Below, in pieces: positions 22,246 to 34,698 of a stretch of DNA of 64,000 nt. This DNA is from DATLLN01 sp963809205 (lineage in GTDB: Bacteria; Actinomycetota; Thermoleophilia; Gaiellales; JAICJC01). A model generated the notes under the pieces. The model had not been told where the DNA came from. It saw only the letters and a program-made list of their open reading frames with translations, and did no database searches. Each line of letters opens with the position of its first letter. Within the stretch, counting starts at the first letter, position 1. Made by a program: the position numbers and the translations under genes. The stretch lies in contig CAWEIS010000004.1 of NCBI GenBank assembly GCA_963809205.1, positions 124,001-188,000 of the forward strand, in the 5' to 3' direction.

Positions 22246-23324
22246 GTGCGCGCGGTTGCCGTCCGTGGCACCAACTTCCGCTGCTACTCGCGCCTGGAGC
22301 TGGAGCTCGACGCCGGCGTGGTGGCCGCCGTCGGCCCCAACGGCGCGGGTAAGACGGCGCTGGTGGAGATGATCCATTTCTCGGCGCTCGGCTACTCCCC
22401 GCGGACGAGCGCGGACCCGCAGCTGGTGACCCTGGGAGCCGACTTCCTGCGCACGGAGCTCGACGCCGATGTCGCCGCGGGCCGCACCTCCGTCGAGATC
22501 GGCTACCGCCCGGGCGAGCCCAAGCGAGTGGTCGTCGACGGTGCGGCCGAGCGGTCGGTCGAGCGGCTGCTGGGGCGGTTCCCGGTGCTGGTCTTCACCC
22601 CCGACCGGCTGCGCGTCGTCCAGGGGCCGCCGGCGCTCGGCGCTCCTATCTCGACCGGGTGCTGGCCCGGCTCTGGCCGCGGCTGGCCGAGGCGTCCCAC
22701 GAGTACTCGCGGCGGCTGTCCCAGCGCAACCACCTGCTGAAGCGGGTACGCGCGGGCGTCGCCGCGGAGGACGGTCTGGACGCCTGGGACACCGTCCTGG
22801 CCGAAGCCGGCGCGTCGCTGGTGGCCGCTCGGGCGCGGCTCTGCTCGCGGCTGGCGGGCCCGCTCGAGCGACGGCTGTCCGAGCTGGGTGGGACGCCGGG
22901 CGCGCCGGCGATCCGCTACCTGCCGAACGCCGAAGGGGACGCCGCCGAGCTCGGCCGGGTGCTCGCCGCGCGCCGCCGGCGTGACATCGACCGTGCCGCC
23001 ACCGGCGCAGGGCCGCATCTGGACGACCTGGCGCTGATCGACGCCGATCGCGACCTCCGCCACTACGGCTCCCAGGGGGAGCAGCGGCGGGCGCTGCTGG
23101 CGTTGATCCTGGCCGAGGCCGACCTGCTCGGCGAGGAGCGCAGCGAGGAGCCGCTGCTGCTGCTGGACGACGTGACCAGCGAGCTCGACCAGCAGCGCCG
23201 CGAGCGGCTGCTGGAGGCGGTCGCGAGCTTCCAGCAGACGGTGGTCACCACCGCGGACGAGGCCGACCTCGGCGGTCGTGCGCAGACCGTGCTGCGGGTC
23301 GCCGGCGGGCAGGTGACGCGGTGA
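22246..23324 (+). CDS. recF: DNA replication/repair protein RecF (frameshifted)
   Basis: An SMC-like ATPase that helps RecR and RecO load RecA at gaps. It has Walker A Gly-Pro-Asn-Gly-Ala-Gly-Lys-Thr-Ala-Leu near residue 30 and Leu-Val-Phe-Thr-Pro-Asp-Arg-Leu. The C-terminal signature and Walker B are Leu-Leu-Leu-Asp-Asp-Val-Thr-Ser-Glu-Leu-Asp. After Gly-Pro-Pro-Ala-Leu, one base is missing near 22638. The next frame then reads Arg-Arg-Ser-Tyr-Leu-Asp-Arg-Val-Leu, the expected RecF sequence. Corrected, the protein is about 360 residues. GTG start. Confidence 0.93.
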
Positions 23325-23765
23325 GCGAGCTGCGACCGATCGCGGACATCGTGCGCCGGGTGGGCAGGGTGCCGGCCGTCGACCCGGTGGTCGCCCGCTC
23401 GCGGGAGATCTGGGCGGACGCGGTGGGCGCGCAGGTCGCGGCGAAGTCGGTGCCGGTGCGGATGTCCGGCGAGGCGATGGTGGTGGCCTGCTCGAGCAGC
23501 ACGTGGGCGGCAGAGCTGGCGATGCTCGAGTCGCAGCTTCGCGGGCGGCTGTCCGAGCTGCTCGCCGAACCCGCCCCGTCCCTGCGGTTCGAGGTCGGGG
23601 CCGTGATCCGCGAGGAGCCGCCGGCCGCCGCCAGCGGAGCCGCTGCGGCCGGCCACGCAGGCCGACGAGCGGCGCGCGGACGAACTGGCGGCGGGCGTTT
23701 CGGACGAGGCGCTGCGGGGACGCATCAGGGAGGCGATTCTGCTCAGCCTGCGGCGCGGTTCGTGA
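23321..23765 (+). CDS. DUF721 (DciA-like) protein, frameshifted
   Basis: A small basic protein of about 148 residues in the recF-gyrB position where actinobacteria keep a DUF721 gene. The N-terminal domain has Ile-Val-Arg-Arg-Val-Gly and Trp-Ala-Asp-Ala-Val-Gly, then Ser-Ser-Ser-Thr-Trp-Ala-Ala-Glu-Leu, typical of this family. DciA proteins help load the replicative helicase. After about 23600-23640 coding continues in another frame as Gln-Ala-Asp-Glu-Arg-Arg-Ala-Asp-Glu-Leu to the TGA at 23763. It overlaps recF by 4 bp. Confidence 0.75.
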
Positions 23766-23858
23766 CAGATTCTCGACGCCGGGATCGGGGGGCTCCGGCG
23801 GGTCGCTCTGGTAAACTACCTATGTCCCGTTTTTCCCCTATTCACGCGGGTTTTCGCA

Positions 23859-26251
23859 TTGTCAGAATCCGGCTATGACGCCAAAGACATCACCGTTCTC
23901 GAGGGCCTGGAGGCCGTTCGCCGCCGGCCCGGCATGTACATCGGCACGACCGGCCCGAGGGGCCTTCACCACCTGGTCAACGAGGTCGTCGACAACTGCG
24001 TCGACGAGGCCCTCCAGGGGTTCTGCGACCACATCGTCGTCACGCTGCTGCCCGACGGGCGGGTAAGCGTCAGCGACAATGGACGCGGTATTCCCGTAGC
24101 GGCAATGGCCGACACCGGCGTGCCGGCGCTCGAGGTCGTGCTGACCAAGCTTCACGCCGGCGGCAAGTTCGGCGGCGACGGGCTACAAGGTGTCCGGCGG
24201 CCTGCACGGCGTCGGCATCTCGGTGGTCAACGCGCTGTCCGAGCATCTGCTGGTCGAGGTGCGCCGCGACGGCCACGTCTGGAAGCAGGAGTACGAGCGC
24301 GGCGACCCCCTGGGACCGCTCGCAGCAGCTGGAGCCGTCGACCGAGACCGGCACCATCATCACCTTCCTGCCCGACGCCGAGATCTTCGAGGAGACCGAC
24401 TTCTCGTTCGACACGCTGGCGCAGCGGATCCGCGAGATGGCGTTCCTGACCAAGGGCCTGAAGCTGGAGCTGGTCGACGAGCGCGAGGGCGGCCAGACCG
24501 CCGTCTTCCACTACGAGGGCGGCATCCGCGACTTCATCGCGCACGTCAACGAGTCCAAGGACCGCGTGCACCCCACCGTCATCTACTTCGAGAACGAGAC
24601 GGACGAGGGCCAGGTCGAGGTCGCTATGCAGTGGAACGGCAGCTACGTCGAGTCCACGTTCTCGTTCGCCAACAACATCAACACCCACGAGGGCGGGTCG
24701 CACCTGTCCGGCTTCAAGGCCGCGCTGACGCGGACGCTGAACGACTACGCGCGCAACAAGGGGCTGCTCAAGGAGAAGGAGGAGCCGCTGACCGGCGACG
24801 ACTGCCGCGAGGGGCTCGCCGCGATCGTCTCGGTGAAGCTGCGCGAGCCGCAGTTCGAGGGCCAGACCAAGACCAAGCTGGGCAACCCCTCGGTCCGCGG
24901 CCTGGTCGAGACGACCTGCAACGCGAAGCTCGCCGAGTTCCTCGAGGAGAACCCGAACGAGGCCAAGGCGATCGTCAACAAGCTGATCCAGGCCAGCCGG
25001 GCGCGGCAGGCCGCCCGCAAGGCGCGCGACCTGATCCGCCGCAAGTCGGCGCTGGGCGGCGGTGGGCTGCCGGGCAAGCTGGCCGACTGCTCGATCTCGA
25101 ACCCGGAGGCCGCCGAGCTGTTCCTGGTCGAGGGCGACAGCGCCGGCGGATCGGCCGTGGACGCCCGCAACCGCAACTTCCAGGCCATCCTGCCGCTGCG
25201 CGGCAAGATCATCAACGTCGAGAAGGCGCGGATCAACAAGGTGCTCTCGAACAACGAGATCCAGGCGATGATCACCGCGATCGGCACCGGCATCGGCGAG
25301 GAGTTCGACGCCGAGAAGGCCCGCTACCACAAGGTCGTGCTGACCTGTGACGCGGACGTCGACGGCGCCCACATCCGGACGCTGATCCTGACCTTCCTGT
25401 TCCGGCACATGAAGGAGCTGATCGAGGCCGGCTACGTGTACATCGCCCAGCCGCCGCTGTACCGGCTGAAGCAGGGCACCGACGTGCGCTACTTCGAGAA
25501 GGAGCACCAGCTCGAGGAGCTGCTGATCCGCGAGCGGCTGGAGAAGATCGAGACGCTCGACCGCGACGGCGCGTCGGTGGCGATCACCGAGGCGAAGCTG
25601 CAGCGCTTCAGCCGCGCGCTCAAGGAGTACGAGGGCTGGGCCGGCAAGCTGCGCGAGCAGTACGGCGCGCAGGCCGTGTCCTACATCAAGGATCACCGGC
25701 TGATCGAGGAGCAGGTCGACAACCTCGACGGACTGGTGGCCGCGCTGGCGCTGGAGACGACGGACAACGAGCTGAACCGGGTCGAGCTGCTCGAGCGCTC
25801 GGACGACGGCGTCCTGGTCAAGATCTCCGAGAAGACAACTGGCTCGGCCCGCGCTGTGCGCCTGCCGCTGGCGCTGTTCGAGAGCTCGGCCTACCGCAGC
25901 CTGCGGTCGACCCGCGAGCGCCTGATCGACGCGGTGGGTGCGCCGCCGTTCACGCTGACGATGGGCAAGCACACCGAGACGGTGCAGACCTTCGAGCGGC
26001 TGCGGCCGGCGATCCTCGACCTCGCCAAGGAGGGCCTCAACCTCCAGCGCTTCAAGGGGCTCGGAGAGATGAACCCGGAGCAGCTGTGGGAGACCACGAT
26101 GAACCCCGAGAACCGGGTGCTGCAGCAGGTCTCGGTGGAGGACGCGGCAGCCGCCGACGAGATCTTCTCGATGCTGATGGGCGACCGGGTCGAGCCGCGG
26201 CGCGAGTTCATCGAGCGCAACGCCCGCGACGTGAAGTTCCTGGACATCTGA
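23859..26251 (+). CDS. gyrB: DNA gyrase subunit B (two frameshifts)
   Basis: The ATPase subunit of gyrase, about 796 residues after correction. The start Asp-Ile-Thr-Val-Leu-Glu-Gly-Leu-Glu-Ala-Val-Arg-Arg-Arg-Pro-Gly-Met-Tyr is unmistakable. The C-terminal TOPRIM part has Leu-Val-Glu-Gly-Asp-Ser-Ala-Gly-Gly and Thr-Cys-Asp-Ala-Asp-Val-Asp-Gly. Two single-base insertions break it, in GGG at 24180-24182 and GGG at 24312-24314. Deleting both gives a continuous GyrB. TTG 23859 is the only in-frame start near the family N-terminus, without a clear ribosome site. TAAACT at 23812 may be the -10, with an 18-codon ORF (23822-23878) overlapping the start. Confidence 0.95.
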
Positions 26252-26268
26252 GTGCTGGAGAACGCTGA

Positions 26269-28819
<2,551 letters not shown>

Positions 28820-28948
28820 CGATCGCCTAACCTTTTCTGCCGTGCGGCCGATACGGGCGGTGGAAGGAAACGGGTCGGCTATATGGAACAAATCGGTCGA
28901 CCATGGTTTCCGGGTCGTCCCCCGTCCCCCCGTAGCGAGGTGCCGATC

Positions 28949-29248
28949 ATGCGTCAGGCCGATCTCCTCGAACCAGTCAGCCTTGAGGACCGACTCCCGC
29001 ACCTGGAGCTGTATCTCAGCCAGGTGTGCTCCATGGCGGGCATCACCAAGATGCAGCTGGATTACTGGACGACCAAGGCGCAGATCCCCACCAAGGGCAA
29101 CAAGCAGCGCGTCTACGACATGCACGCCGTCGAGATGGTGATGCTGATCAAGCAGGCCAAGGACAAGGGGCTCAACCTCGGCGCCGCGATCGCCGCCGCT
29201 CGCGAGTTCCAGGACCGCTCGACCATTGCCGATCAGGCTACGTCGTAG
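28949..29248 (+). CDS. MerR-like DNA-binding protein
   Basis: A small protein of about 99 residues. Residues 22-60 look like a MerR-type winged helix: Leu-Ser-Gln-Val-Cys-Ser-Met-Ala-Gly-Ile-Thr-Lys-Met-Gln-Leu-Asp-Tyr-Trp, then Val-Tyr-Asp-Met-His-Ala-Val-Glu-Met-Val. A helix with Gly-Leu-Asn-Leu-Gly-Ala-Ala follows. No effector-binding domain exists. ATG 28949 has GAGG about 8 nt upstream; ATG 28883 in the same frame is possible. Its target is unknown. The end overlaps galT, which converges on it, by 11 bp. Confidence 0.75.
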   Translation: MRQADLLEPVSLEDRLPHLELYLSQVCSMAGITKMQLDYWTTKAQIPTKGNKQRVYDMHAVEMVMLIKQAKDKGLNLGAAIAAAREFQDRSTIADQATS

Positions 29249-30134
29249 CCGAACCCAGCTCAGCGGCTGCGGTCGCCGGATCGACCGTGTTGATCCACAG
29301 CCCTGAACCCAGCTCGACCAGCGCCGGCACGGTGATCCGCGGCAGCGTCTCCAGGTGCCAGTGCCAGTCGCCGCCGCCCAGCGGCGCATCGTGGAGGATG
29401 GCGTTCCACGACAGTCCGGCGCCGAGCAGGCTGCGGTAGCGCCGGGCGACGTCGAGCAGCGCCCGGCCCAAGCGCCGCGGCGTCCTCGTCCACCAAGCCG
29501 ATGTGCCGCTCGGGTGCGATCCACGTCTCGTAGGGGCTGCGCGCCCAGGGCGCCGCGAATGTGACCAGCCCGTCCTCGCGGCGGATCACGCAGTCGGCGA
29601 GCCGCGCCAGCTCTGCGCACAGCGCGCACGGCTGGGCCAGCGCCGGAGCCTCGGCAGTGACGGCAGACGGCACCTCGGTGAACGGCACCAACTGCGAATG
29701 GGAGTGCTCCAGAGACGCCCCCGCCCCCGCGCCCTCGTTGAGCCCCGCCAGCAGGTAGGCATCGCCGGTCCGGCGATGCACCTCGCGGCGGCGGCTCCAC
29801 ATGCGCACGACCTCCTCGACCAGCCGCGTCGGTGCGTCGGCCAGGGCGGTCAGATGCTCCGGCCCGTGGATCACCACCTCGTGTCCGGGGATCGCCGGGT
29901 ACTTGTTGGGGACGACGCGCACCTTCCAGCCGGGCGTGTCGTGCTCCCTGCCCTCGGCCGCGTCGACGTCGACCTCGGGCGGCGTCTCGCGCTCGTGGCC
30001 CTCGCAGAACGGGCAAGCTGCGCGCCTCACCGACCCGAGTCGTGCGGCCGGTGGCGCCCGGCCGGGACGCCACGCCCCGGCACGATCAGCACCGGCGCGC
30101 CGTTCAGCGGGTTGTGGCGAAGGTCTGGTGTCAT
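29238..30134 (-). CDS. galT: Galactose-1-phosphate uridylyltransferase-like protein (frameshifted)
   Basis: A HIT-superfamily nucleotidyltransferase of about 298 residues that would exchange UMP between UDP-glucose and galactose-1-phosphate. From ATG 30134 the frame reads Leu-Arg-His-Asn-Pro-Leu-Asn-Gly-Ala-Pro-Val-Leu-Ile-Val-Pro-Gly-Arg, the GalT start. Another frame carries Cys-Pro-Phe-Cys-Glu-Gly-His, Val-Val-Pro-Asn-Lys-Tyr-Pro-Ala and the active-site His-Ser-His-Ser-Gln. A third step after CCC 29467-29469 gives the end with Trp-His-Trp-His-Leu-Glu. So there are at least two indels, near 30050-30080 and 29467. An actinobacterial relative with another sugar-phosphate substrate is possible. 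Confidence 0.82.
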
Positions 30135-30203
30135 CCAGCCCGAACACGGGAACCACGGGGCTGGGGTCCGAGGCTATCGTGACCCTGTCCTCTCGGTTCA
30201 TCG

Positions 30204-31893
30204 ATGCGACGGATCACCCTCTTCATCTGCGCGGCAATGCTAGCAACGGCCGCACTCGGCCTCGTCTCACCCTCCGCCGCCTCCGTCGTTCCCTCGGGGC
30301 CGCCGGTGCGGATCGCGACGGTCGACCGGCCGGCGCCGCGGTTGCCGGCGACGATCCTCGCGCCGCGCACGTTCCAGCTGGTCGGCGCGAGCTGGAAGGG
30401 CGACGGCCGACTCGAGGTGCGCGCCGGCGAGCGCGGAGCGTGGACGCCGTGGTCGCCGCTCGTGCACGAGTCGCCGACGTGGACGGACGACGCGACGATG
30501 GTGCAGCTGCGCCGCTCGGGCGGCGGCGCCGTCACCGACCTGCACCTCGCGTTCATCACCAGCCCGCCGGTGGCTCCCTCGCTGGCGGCGCAGCCGGCGA
30601 CGCCGACCCGGCCGGCGATCATCACCCGCGCGGGGTGGGGCGCCGACGAGTCGATCCGCCGCGGGCCGCCGTCTGTACGCACCGTCCGTGAAGATGGCGT
30701 TCGTCCACCACACGGATACGGCCACCGTCTACCCGTGCTCGGACGCGCCCCGCATCATCCGCGGTATCTACGCCTACCACGTGCTCTCGAACGGCTGGAA
30801 CGACATCGGCTACAACTTTCTGGTCGACCGCTGCGGCAGGGTGTACGAGGGGCGGTACGGCGGCACCACGCGGCCGGTGATCGGCGCGCACACGCTGGGC
30901 ATGAACACGTCGAGCACCGGCATCGCGATGATCGGCGACTTCACATCGGTGCGGCCGACGACCGCGGCGGTCACCGCCTTGGAGCGCCTGCTGGCCTGGC
31001 GCCTCGACGTCGCGCACGTCGATCCGCTGGCGCACGCCGAGATGATCTCCGGCGGCAACGAGTACTTCCACCCGGGCCAGCACGTGGTGCTGCGGGTGAT
31101 CTCGGGCCACCGGGACGGATCGGCGACGTCCTGCCCGGGCGCGGCGCTGTACGCGATGCTGCCCTCGATCGCGCAGGCGGTGGCGAAGACAGGTCTGCCG
31201 AAGATCTACTACCCCCGGACCGATGCGGACATGAAGCGGATCGCGCCGGGTGAGAGCCGCCCGGTGCATTTCCGCGCACGGTTCTCGCATACGGCCCGCT
31301 GGACGCTCAAGCTGATCGGCCCGGGAGGCATGCAGATCCTGACCCGCACCGGCCTCGGATCGGAGCTGAACTTGACGTGGAACGGCCAGGCGCCGGTGCT
31401 GCCGGGCGGCGCATACCACTGGACGTTGACGGCACCGGGCGCGACGTCGACCAATCGGCCGCTGGGAACGATCCGCGACTGGAACGCGTCGGCTCACCCG
31501 GCCTCGGTCGGCGGCGGCGTGGTCTCCGGTGGCGCCGGCAGCCTGCAGGCCGTCGACGGCAACGTCCTCACCGCCTCGAGCTTCACGACCGACAGCGGGC
31601 TCCCGGTCACGGCCACGCAGTTCGATCACGCCAAGACCGTCGGCGCGAGCATCATCCCCGATGCCGGCGGCCAGCCCGTCACCATGGAGCTGTGGAACTT
31701 CGCCACGTCGCAGTGGGTGAGGTTGGGCACGTGTCCGCTGGTCGCGGGCGAGCGATGCACGCTGTCCATCCCGGCGAGCCGGGGCACGTTCGGGCAGCGG
31801 GATGCCGGCAGCGGCACCATGGTGATGCGCGCCCGGTACAGCGCCGCGAATCAGATGCCGGTCGAGCTGACGTCGTCGATCGTCACGGGCTGA
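30204..31893 (+). CDS. Secreted N-acetylmuramoyl-L-alanine amidase (frameshifted)
   Basis: An exported peptidoglycan hydrolase of about 563 residues. The N-terminus Met-Arg-Arg-Ile-Thr-Leu-Phe-Ile-Cys-Ala-Ala is a signal peptide ending near Ala-Ser. A beta-rich domain follows, then a PGRP/amidase_2 domain. The latter has zinc ligands in Val-His-His-Thr-Asp-Thr and Gly-His-Arg-Asp-Gly-Ser-Ala-Thr-Ser-Cys-Pro-Gly, and Asn-Asp-Ile-Gly-Tyr-Asn-Phe. The last 200 residues are Ig-like. One extra base near 30668-30674, just before the catalytic domain, shifts the frame. The product would cleave the MurNAc-L-Ala bond in the wall. Confidence 0.88.
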
Positions 31894-32608
31894 CCTCGAC
31901 GCGCTCGACTTCGGCGGAGGCGTGGGCGACGCCGCCGACCACCAGCCGGCCGTCGCCGTCGACGCCGTCGACGATGCCCTCGGAGCCGCCGGACAGGCGC
32001 ACCCTTCGCCCGGACAGTTCGTTGCGCTCCAGCCCGGCGAAACCGTGCCGCTCGAAGCCGTCGTAGCGGCGTTCGATCGCGCGCAGCACGGCGGCAAGCA
32101 CGTCGCCGCGGTCGACCGGTCCGCCGCGGAGCACGCGAAGCGACGTCGGCGCGACGCGTGCGCCGTCCGGCAGCTGCTCCGCCGTGGCATCGGCGTTGAT
32201 CCCGATACCCGCGATCAGCTGCCCGCCGCGCACCTCCGGCAGCACCCCCGCCAGCTTGCGGCCGTCCACCAGCACGTCGTTGGGCCAGCGCACCATCGCG
32301 CGCTCGTCGAGCGCCTCGCACACCGCCTCCGCCAGCACCAGCGAGAACGGCGCCAGGCGCTCTGCGGGGGTCGCCGGCCAGAGAGACAGAGAGAACAGGA
32401 CGCCGGTTCCCGGCTCGCTGACCCACTGCCGGCCACGCCTGCCCCTGCCGGCGGTCTGGTTATCGGTCGCAGCAACGGCGCCCTCTGGCAGGTCGCGCAC
32501 GAGCTCCTGCGTCGACTCGCACACCTCGCGGTAGAGGTAGGGGTTTCCGAAGCGGCCCTCCAGCAGCGGCATGACCGCCTCGGGAGAGAGCGCGCTCGTC
32601 CCGGACAC
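31883..32608 (-). CDS. birA: Biotin-[acetyl-CoA-carboxylase] ligase
   Basis: A 241-residue biotin protein ligase without the N-terminal DNA-binding domain, so it is an enzyme only. It shows Glu-Ser-Thr-Gln-Glu-Leu, the biotinyl-AMP loop Gly-Arg-Gly-Arg-Arg-Gly-Arg-Gln-Trp, Val-Arg-Trp-Pro-Asn-Asp-Val-Leu-Val and Leu-Ala-Gly-Val-Leu-Pro-Glu. It would biotinylate AccB. The frame opens at 32710, but GTG 32608 lies 9 nt after TATTCT, which is shared with the divergent sigma gene. Its place beside the fab-acc cassette fits its role. Confidence 0.93.
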   Translation of the reverse strand: MSGTSALSPEAVMPLLEGRFGNPYLYREVCESTQELVRDLPEGAVAATDNQTAGRGRRGRQWVSEPGTGVLFSLSLWPATPAERLAPFSLVLAEAVCEALDERAMVRWPNDVLVDGRKLAGVLPEVRGGQLIAGIGINADATAEQLPDGARVAPTSLRVLRGGPVDRGDVLAAVLRAIERRYDGFERHGFAGLERNELSGRRVRLSGGSEGIVDGVDGDGRLVVGGVAHASAEVERVEVSP

Positions 32609-32616
32609 CGCCTCAC

Positions 32617-32623
32617 TAGAATA
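32617..32623. promoter_or_regulatory. Shared bidirectional -10 of birA and the ECF sigma gene
   Basis: The heptamer TAGAATA gives TAGAAT on the plus strand, 8 nt before ATG 32631. It gives TATTCT on the minus strand, 9 nt before GTG 32608. The two start codons are only 22 bp apart, so no other -10 can serve either gene. Confidence 0.6.
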
Positions 32624-32630
32624 GCCCGGC

Positions 32631-33260
32631 ATGTTCACGCAACCGAAACGCGCGGCGGCGCGTCTGACGCTGCGAGATGGCGTACGTGAGGGCTCGCGGT
32701 ACTCGTCCATGTCGGACGTCGTGCTGGCCGTGCGGGCGCGTGACGGCGACCGGCGGGCGCTCGAGGTGCTGGTCGAGCGGCACGAGCCGGCCGTCCGGCG
32801 GCTCGCGAACTACCTGCTCTCCGATCCGCAGGACGCCGAGGACGCCGCCCAGGAGTCGCTGGCCAAGCTGTGCACCCGGATCGACCAGTTCCGCGGCCGC
32901 AGCCGGTTCTCGACCTGGCTCTACAGCCTGGTGGCGAACACGTGCCGCGACCTCGGCGAGCGGCAGCGCCGGCGCCGGCACCAGCCGCTGGACGCCGTCG
33001 CCGAGCAGCCGTCGGCCGATGGCGGACCGCACGATCTGGCGCTGCAGCGCGAGCAGCGCCGCGTGCTCGCGCTGCGCATGGCCGACCTGTCGGAGGAGCA
33101 GCGGCAGGTGATGGTGATGAAGGACGTGCTCTCGCTCTCCTACGAGGACATCGCGGAGGTGCTCGGGATGCCGGTCGGCACGGTCAAGTGCCACGCCCAT
33201 CGGGGCCGGGCGCGGATGCGCCGCTCGATGACGCCGGCACTCGAGGTGATCTCCGCGTGA
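32631..33260 (+). CDS. ECF sigma factor heading the fatty-acid operon
   Basis: A 209-residue group 4 sigma factor. Region 2 has Asp-Ala-Glu-Asp-Ala-Ala-Gln-Glu-Ser-Leu and Phe-Ser-Thr-Trp-Leu-Tyr-Ser-Leu-Val-Ala-Asn. Region 4 has Tyr-Glu-Asp-Ile-Ala-Glu-Val-Leu-Gly-Met-Pro-Val-Gly-Thr-Val-Lys. There is no adjacent anti-sigma gene. Its last 4 bp overlap fabZ (GTGA), so it is cotranscribed with fatty-acid synthesis genes. Its targets and inducing signal are unknown. ATG 32631 is fixed by the shared -10 at 32617. Confidence 0.9.
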   Translation: MFTQPKRAAARLTLRDGVREGSRYSSMSDVVLAVRARDGDRRALEVLVERHEPAVRRLANYLLSDPQDAEDAAQESLAKLCTRIDQFRGRSRFSTWLYSLVANTCRDLGERQRRRRHQPLDAVAEQPSADGGPHDLALQREQRRVLALRMADLSEEQRQVMVMKDVLSLSYEDIAEVLGMPVGTVKCHAHRGRARMRRSMTPALEVISA

Positions 33261-33712
33261 GTGGGGCCTGGACGGCGCCGCTCGACAGAGCGGCGATCGA
33301 AGCGATCATCCCGCACCGCGACCCGTTCCTGCTGATCGACGAGATCACCGAGCTGGTGCCGGGCGAGCGCGCGTCGGGCCGGTACCACGTGACCGACGAA
33401 GCGTGGTACCTGCGCGGGCACTTTCCCGGCCGTCCGATCATGCCCGGCGTGCTGCAGGTCGAGGCGCTCGCCCAGGTGGGCGCGGTCTGCGGTCTGTCCC
33501 ACCCCGACTTCGCGGGCAGGCTGGCGCTGTTCGCGGGCATCGACGACGTGCGCTTCAAGCGGATCGTGGTGCCGGGGGACACGCTCGAGCTGCGGTGCGA
33601 GATCACTCGTCTCCGCAATCCCGTGGGCAAGGCGAATGCCGAGGCGACCGTCGACGGCGAGCTGGCCTGCCGCGCGCAGCTGACGTTCGCCCTGACGGAG
33701 CTCGAGGCGTGA
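33257..33712 (+). CDS. fabZ: 3-hydroxyacyl-[acyl-carrier-protein] dehydratase FabZ
   Basis: A 151-residue hot-dog-fold dehydratase that removes water from 3-hydroxyacyl-ACP. It shows Ile-Pro-His-Arg-Asp-Pro-Phe-Leu-Leu-Ile-Asp near residue 20. The catalytic His and Glu lie in Gly-His-Phe-Pro-Gly-Arg-Pro-Ile-Met-Pro-Gly-Val-Leu-Gln-Val-Glu-Ala. GTG 33257 overlaps the sigma gene stop, and the end overlaps fabH, both as GTGA. Confidence 0.96.
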   Translation: MSGAWTAPLDRAAIEAIIPHRDPFLLIDEITELVPGERASGRYHVTDEAWYLRGHFPGRPIMPGVLQVEALAQVGAVCGLSHPDFAGRLALFAGIDDVRFKRIVVPGDTLELRCEITRLRNPVGKANAEATVDGELACRAQLTFALTELEA

Positions 33713-34698
33713 TCGCATCGTGCCAGCGCGGCGTCGTCATCCTCGGCGTCGGGTCGTACGCGCCCGAGCGGGTGATGTCGAACGACGAGATCGCGACGCT
33801 GGTCGACACCAGCGACGACTGGATCTCCCAGCGCACGGGGATCCGCGAGCGGCGGCTCGCCGCTGACGACGAGGGCACCGCCCTGCTCGGTGCGCGGGCC
33901 GCTCGAGCCGCAGTGGAGAACGCCGGCGTCGATCCCGCGGAGATCGACATGATCGTCGCCGCGACCGCCAGCCCCGACTACTACTTTCCGGCCACGGCGT
34001 CTCTGATCGGCACCGACATCGGCGCGGGCAAGGCCGCGGGGTACGACCTGTCGGCGGCGTGCACCGGCTTTATCTACGCGCTGGCCCAGGGGTACGCGCA
34101 GATCGCATCGGGCATGGCCGACACCGTGCTGGTCGTCGGAGCGGAGGTGTTCTCGCGCCTGCTGGACTGGTCGGACCGCTCGACCTGCATCCTGTTCGGG
34201 GACGGCGCCGGCGCGGTGGTGCTCGGCCGCGACGGGACAACGACCGGGATGCTCGGGTTCGACCTGGGCGCCGACGGCAAGGGTGCCGGGCTGCTGTCGG
34301 TGCCCGCGGCGGGGAACGCTCCGAGCAAGGGCGAGGCGCCCTACGTTCAGATGAACGGGCCCGAGGTGTACAAGTTCGCCACCCACGTGGTGGTGGAGTC
34401 CGCGATGCGGTGCCTCGACGCGGCGGGGTTGACGGTCGAGGACGTCGATCTGTTCCTGCCGCACCAGGCGAACCAGCGGATCATCGACCATGCGGCTCGA
34501 CGGCTGGGCATTCCCGAGGAGCGCGTGTTCGGCAATGTCGCGCAGTACGGCAACACGTCCGCTGCATCGATTCCGCTGGCACTCGACGAGGCCTACCGCG
34601 GGGGCGATGTCAACGCCGGCGACACCATACTGATGGTGGGCTTTGGCGGCGGGCTGGCGTGGGGATCGTGCGTGATGGAATGGACGAAGGAGCGCTGA
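33709..34698 (+). CDS. fabH: 3-oxoacyl-[acyl-carrier-protein] synthase III
   Basis: A 329-residue condensing enzyme that starts fatty-acid synthesis from an acyl-CoA and malonyl-ACP. The catalytic triad is Cys in Leu-Ser-Ala-Ala-Cys-Thr-Gly-Phe, His in Leu-Pro-His-Gln-Ala-Asn-Gln-Arg, and Asn in Tyr-Gly-Asn-Thr-Ser-Ala-Ala. Asp-Asp-Trp-Ile-Ser-Gln-Arg-Thr-Gly-Ile is near residue 40. The longer upstream reading overlaps fabZ and is rejected. GTG 33709 has GAGG just before it and a GTGA overlap. Confidence 0.96.
   Translation: MIASCQRGVVILGVGSYAPERVMSNDEIATLVDTSDDWISQRTGIRERRLAADDEGTALLGARAARAAVENAGVDPAEIDMIVAATASPDYYFPATASLIGTDIGAGKAAGYDLSAACTGFIYALAQGYAQIASGMADTVLVVGAEVFSRLLDWSDRSTCILFGDGAGAVVLGRDGTTTGMLGFDLGADGKGAGLLSVPAAGNAPSKGEAPYVQMNGPEVYKFATHVVVESAMRCLDAAGLTVEDVDLFLPHQANQRIIDHAARRLGIPEERVFGNVAQYGNTSAASIPLALDEAYRGGDVNAGDTILMVGFGGGLAWGSCVMEWTKER

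Noticed and set aside
23822..23878. An 18-codon ORF overlapping the gyrB start as a leader peptide
   Set aside because: It follows a TAAACT -10 but has no biased codon content, hairpin or terminator; kept only as a note in the gyrB entry.
29238..31893. galT and the amidase as true pseudogenes
   Set aside because: Catalytic residues and both termini are intact, and the same indel type hits gyrB and recF; sequencing error is simpler.
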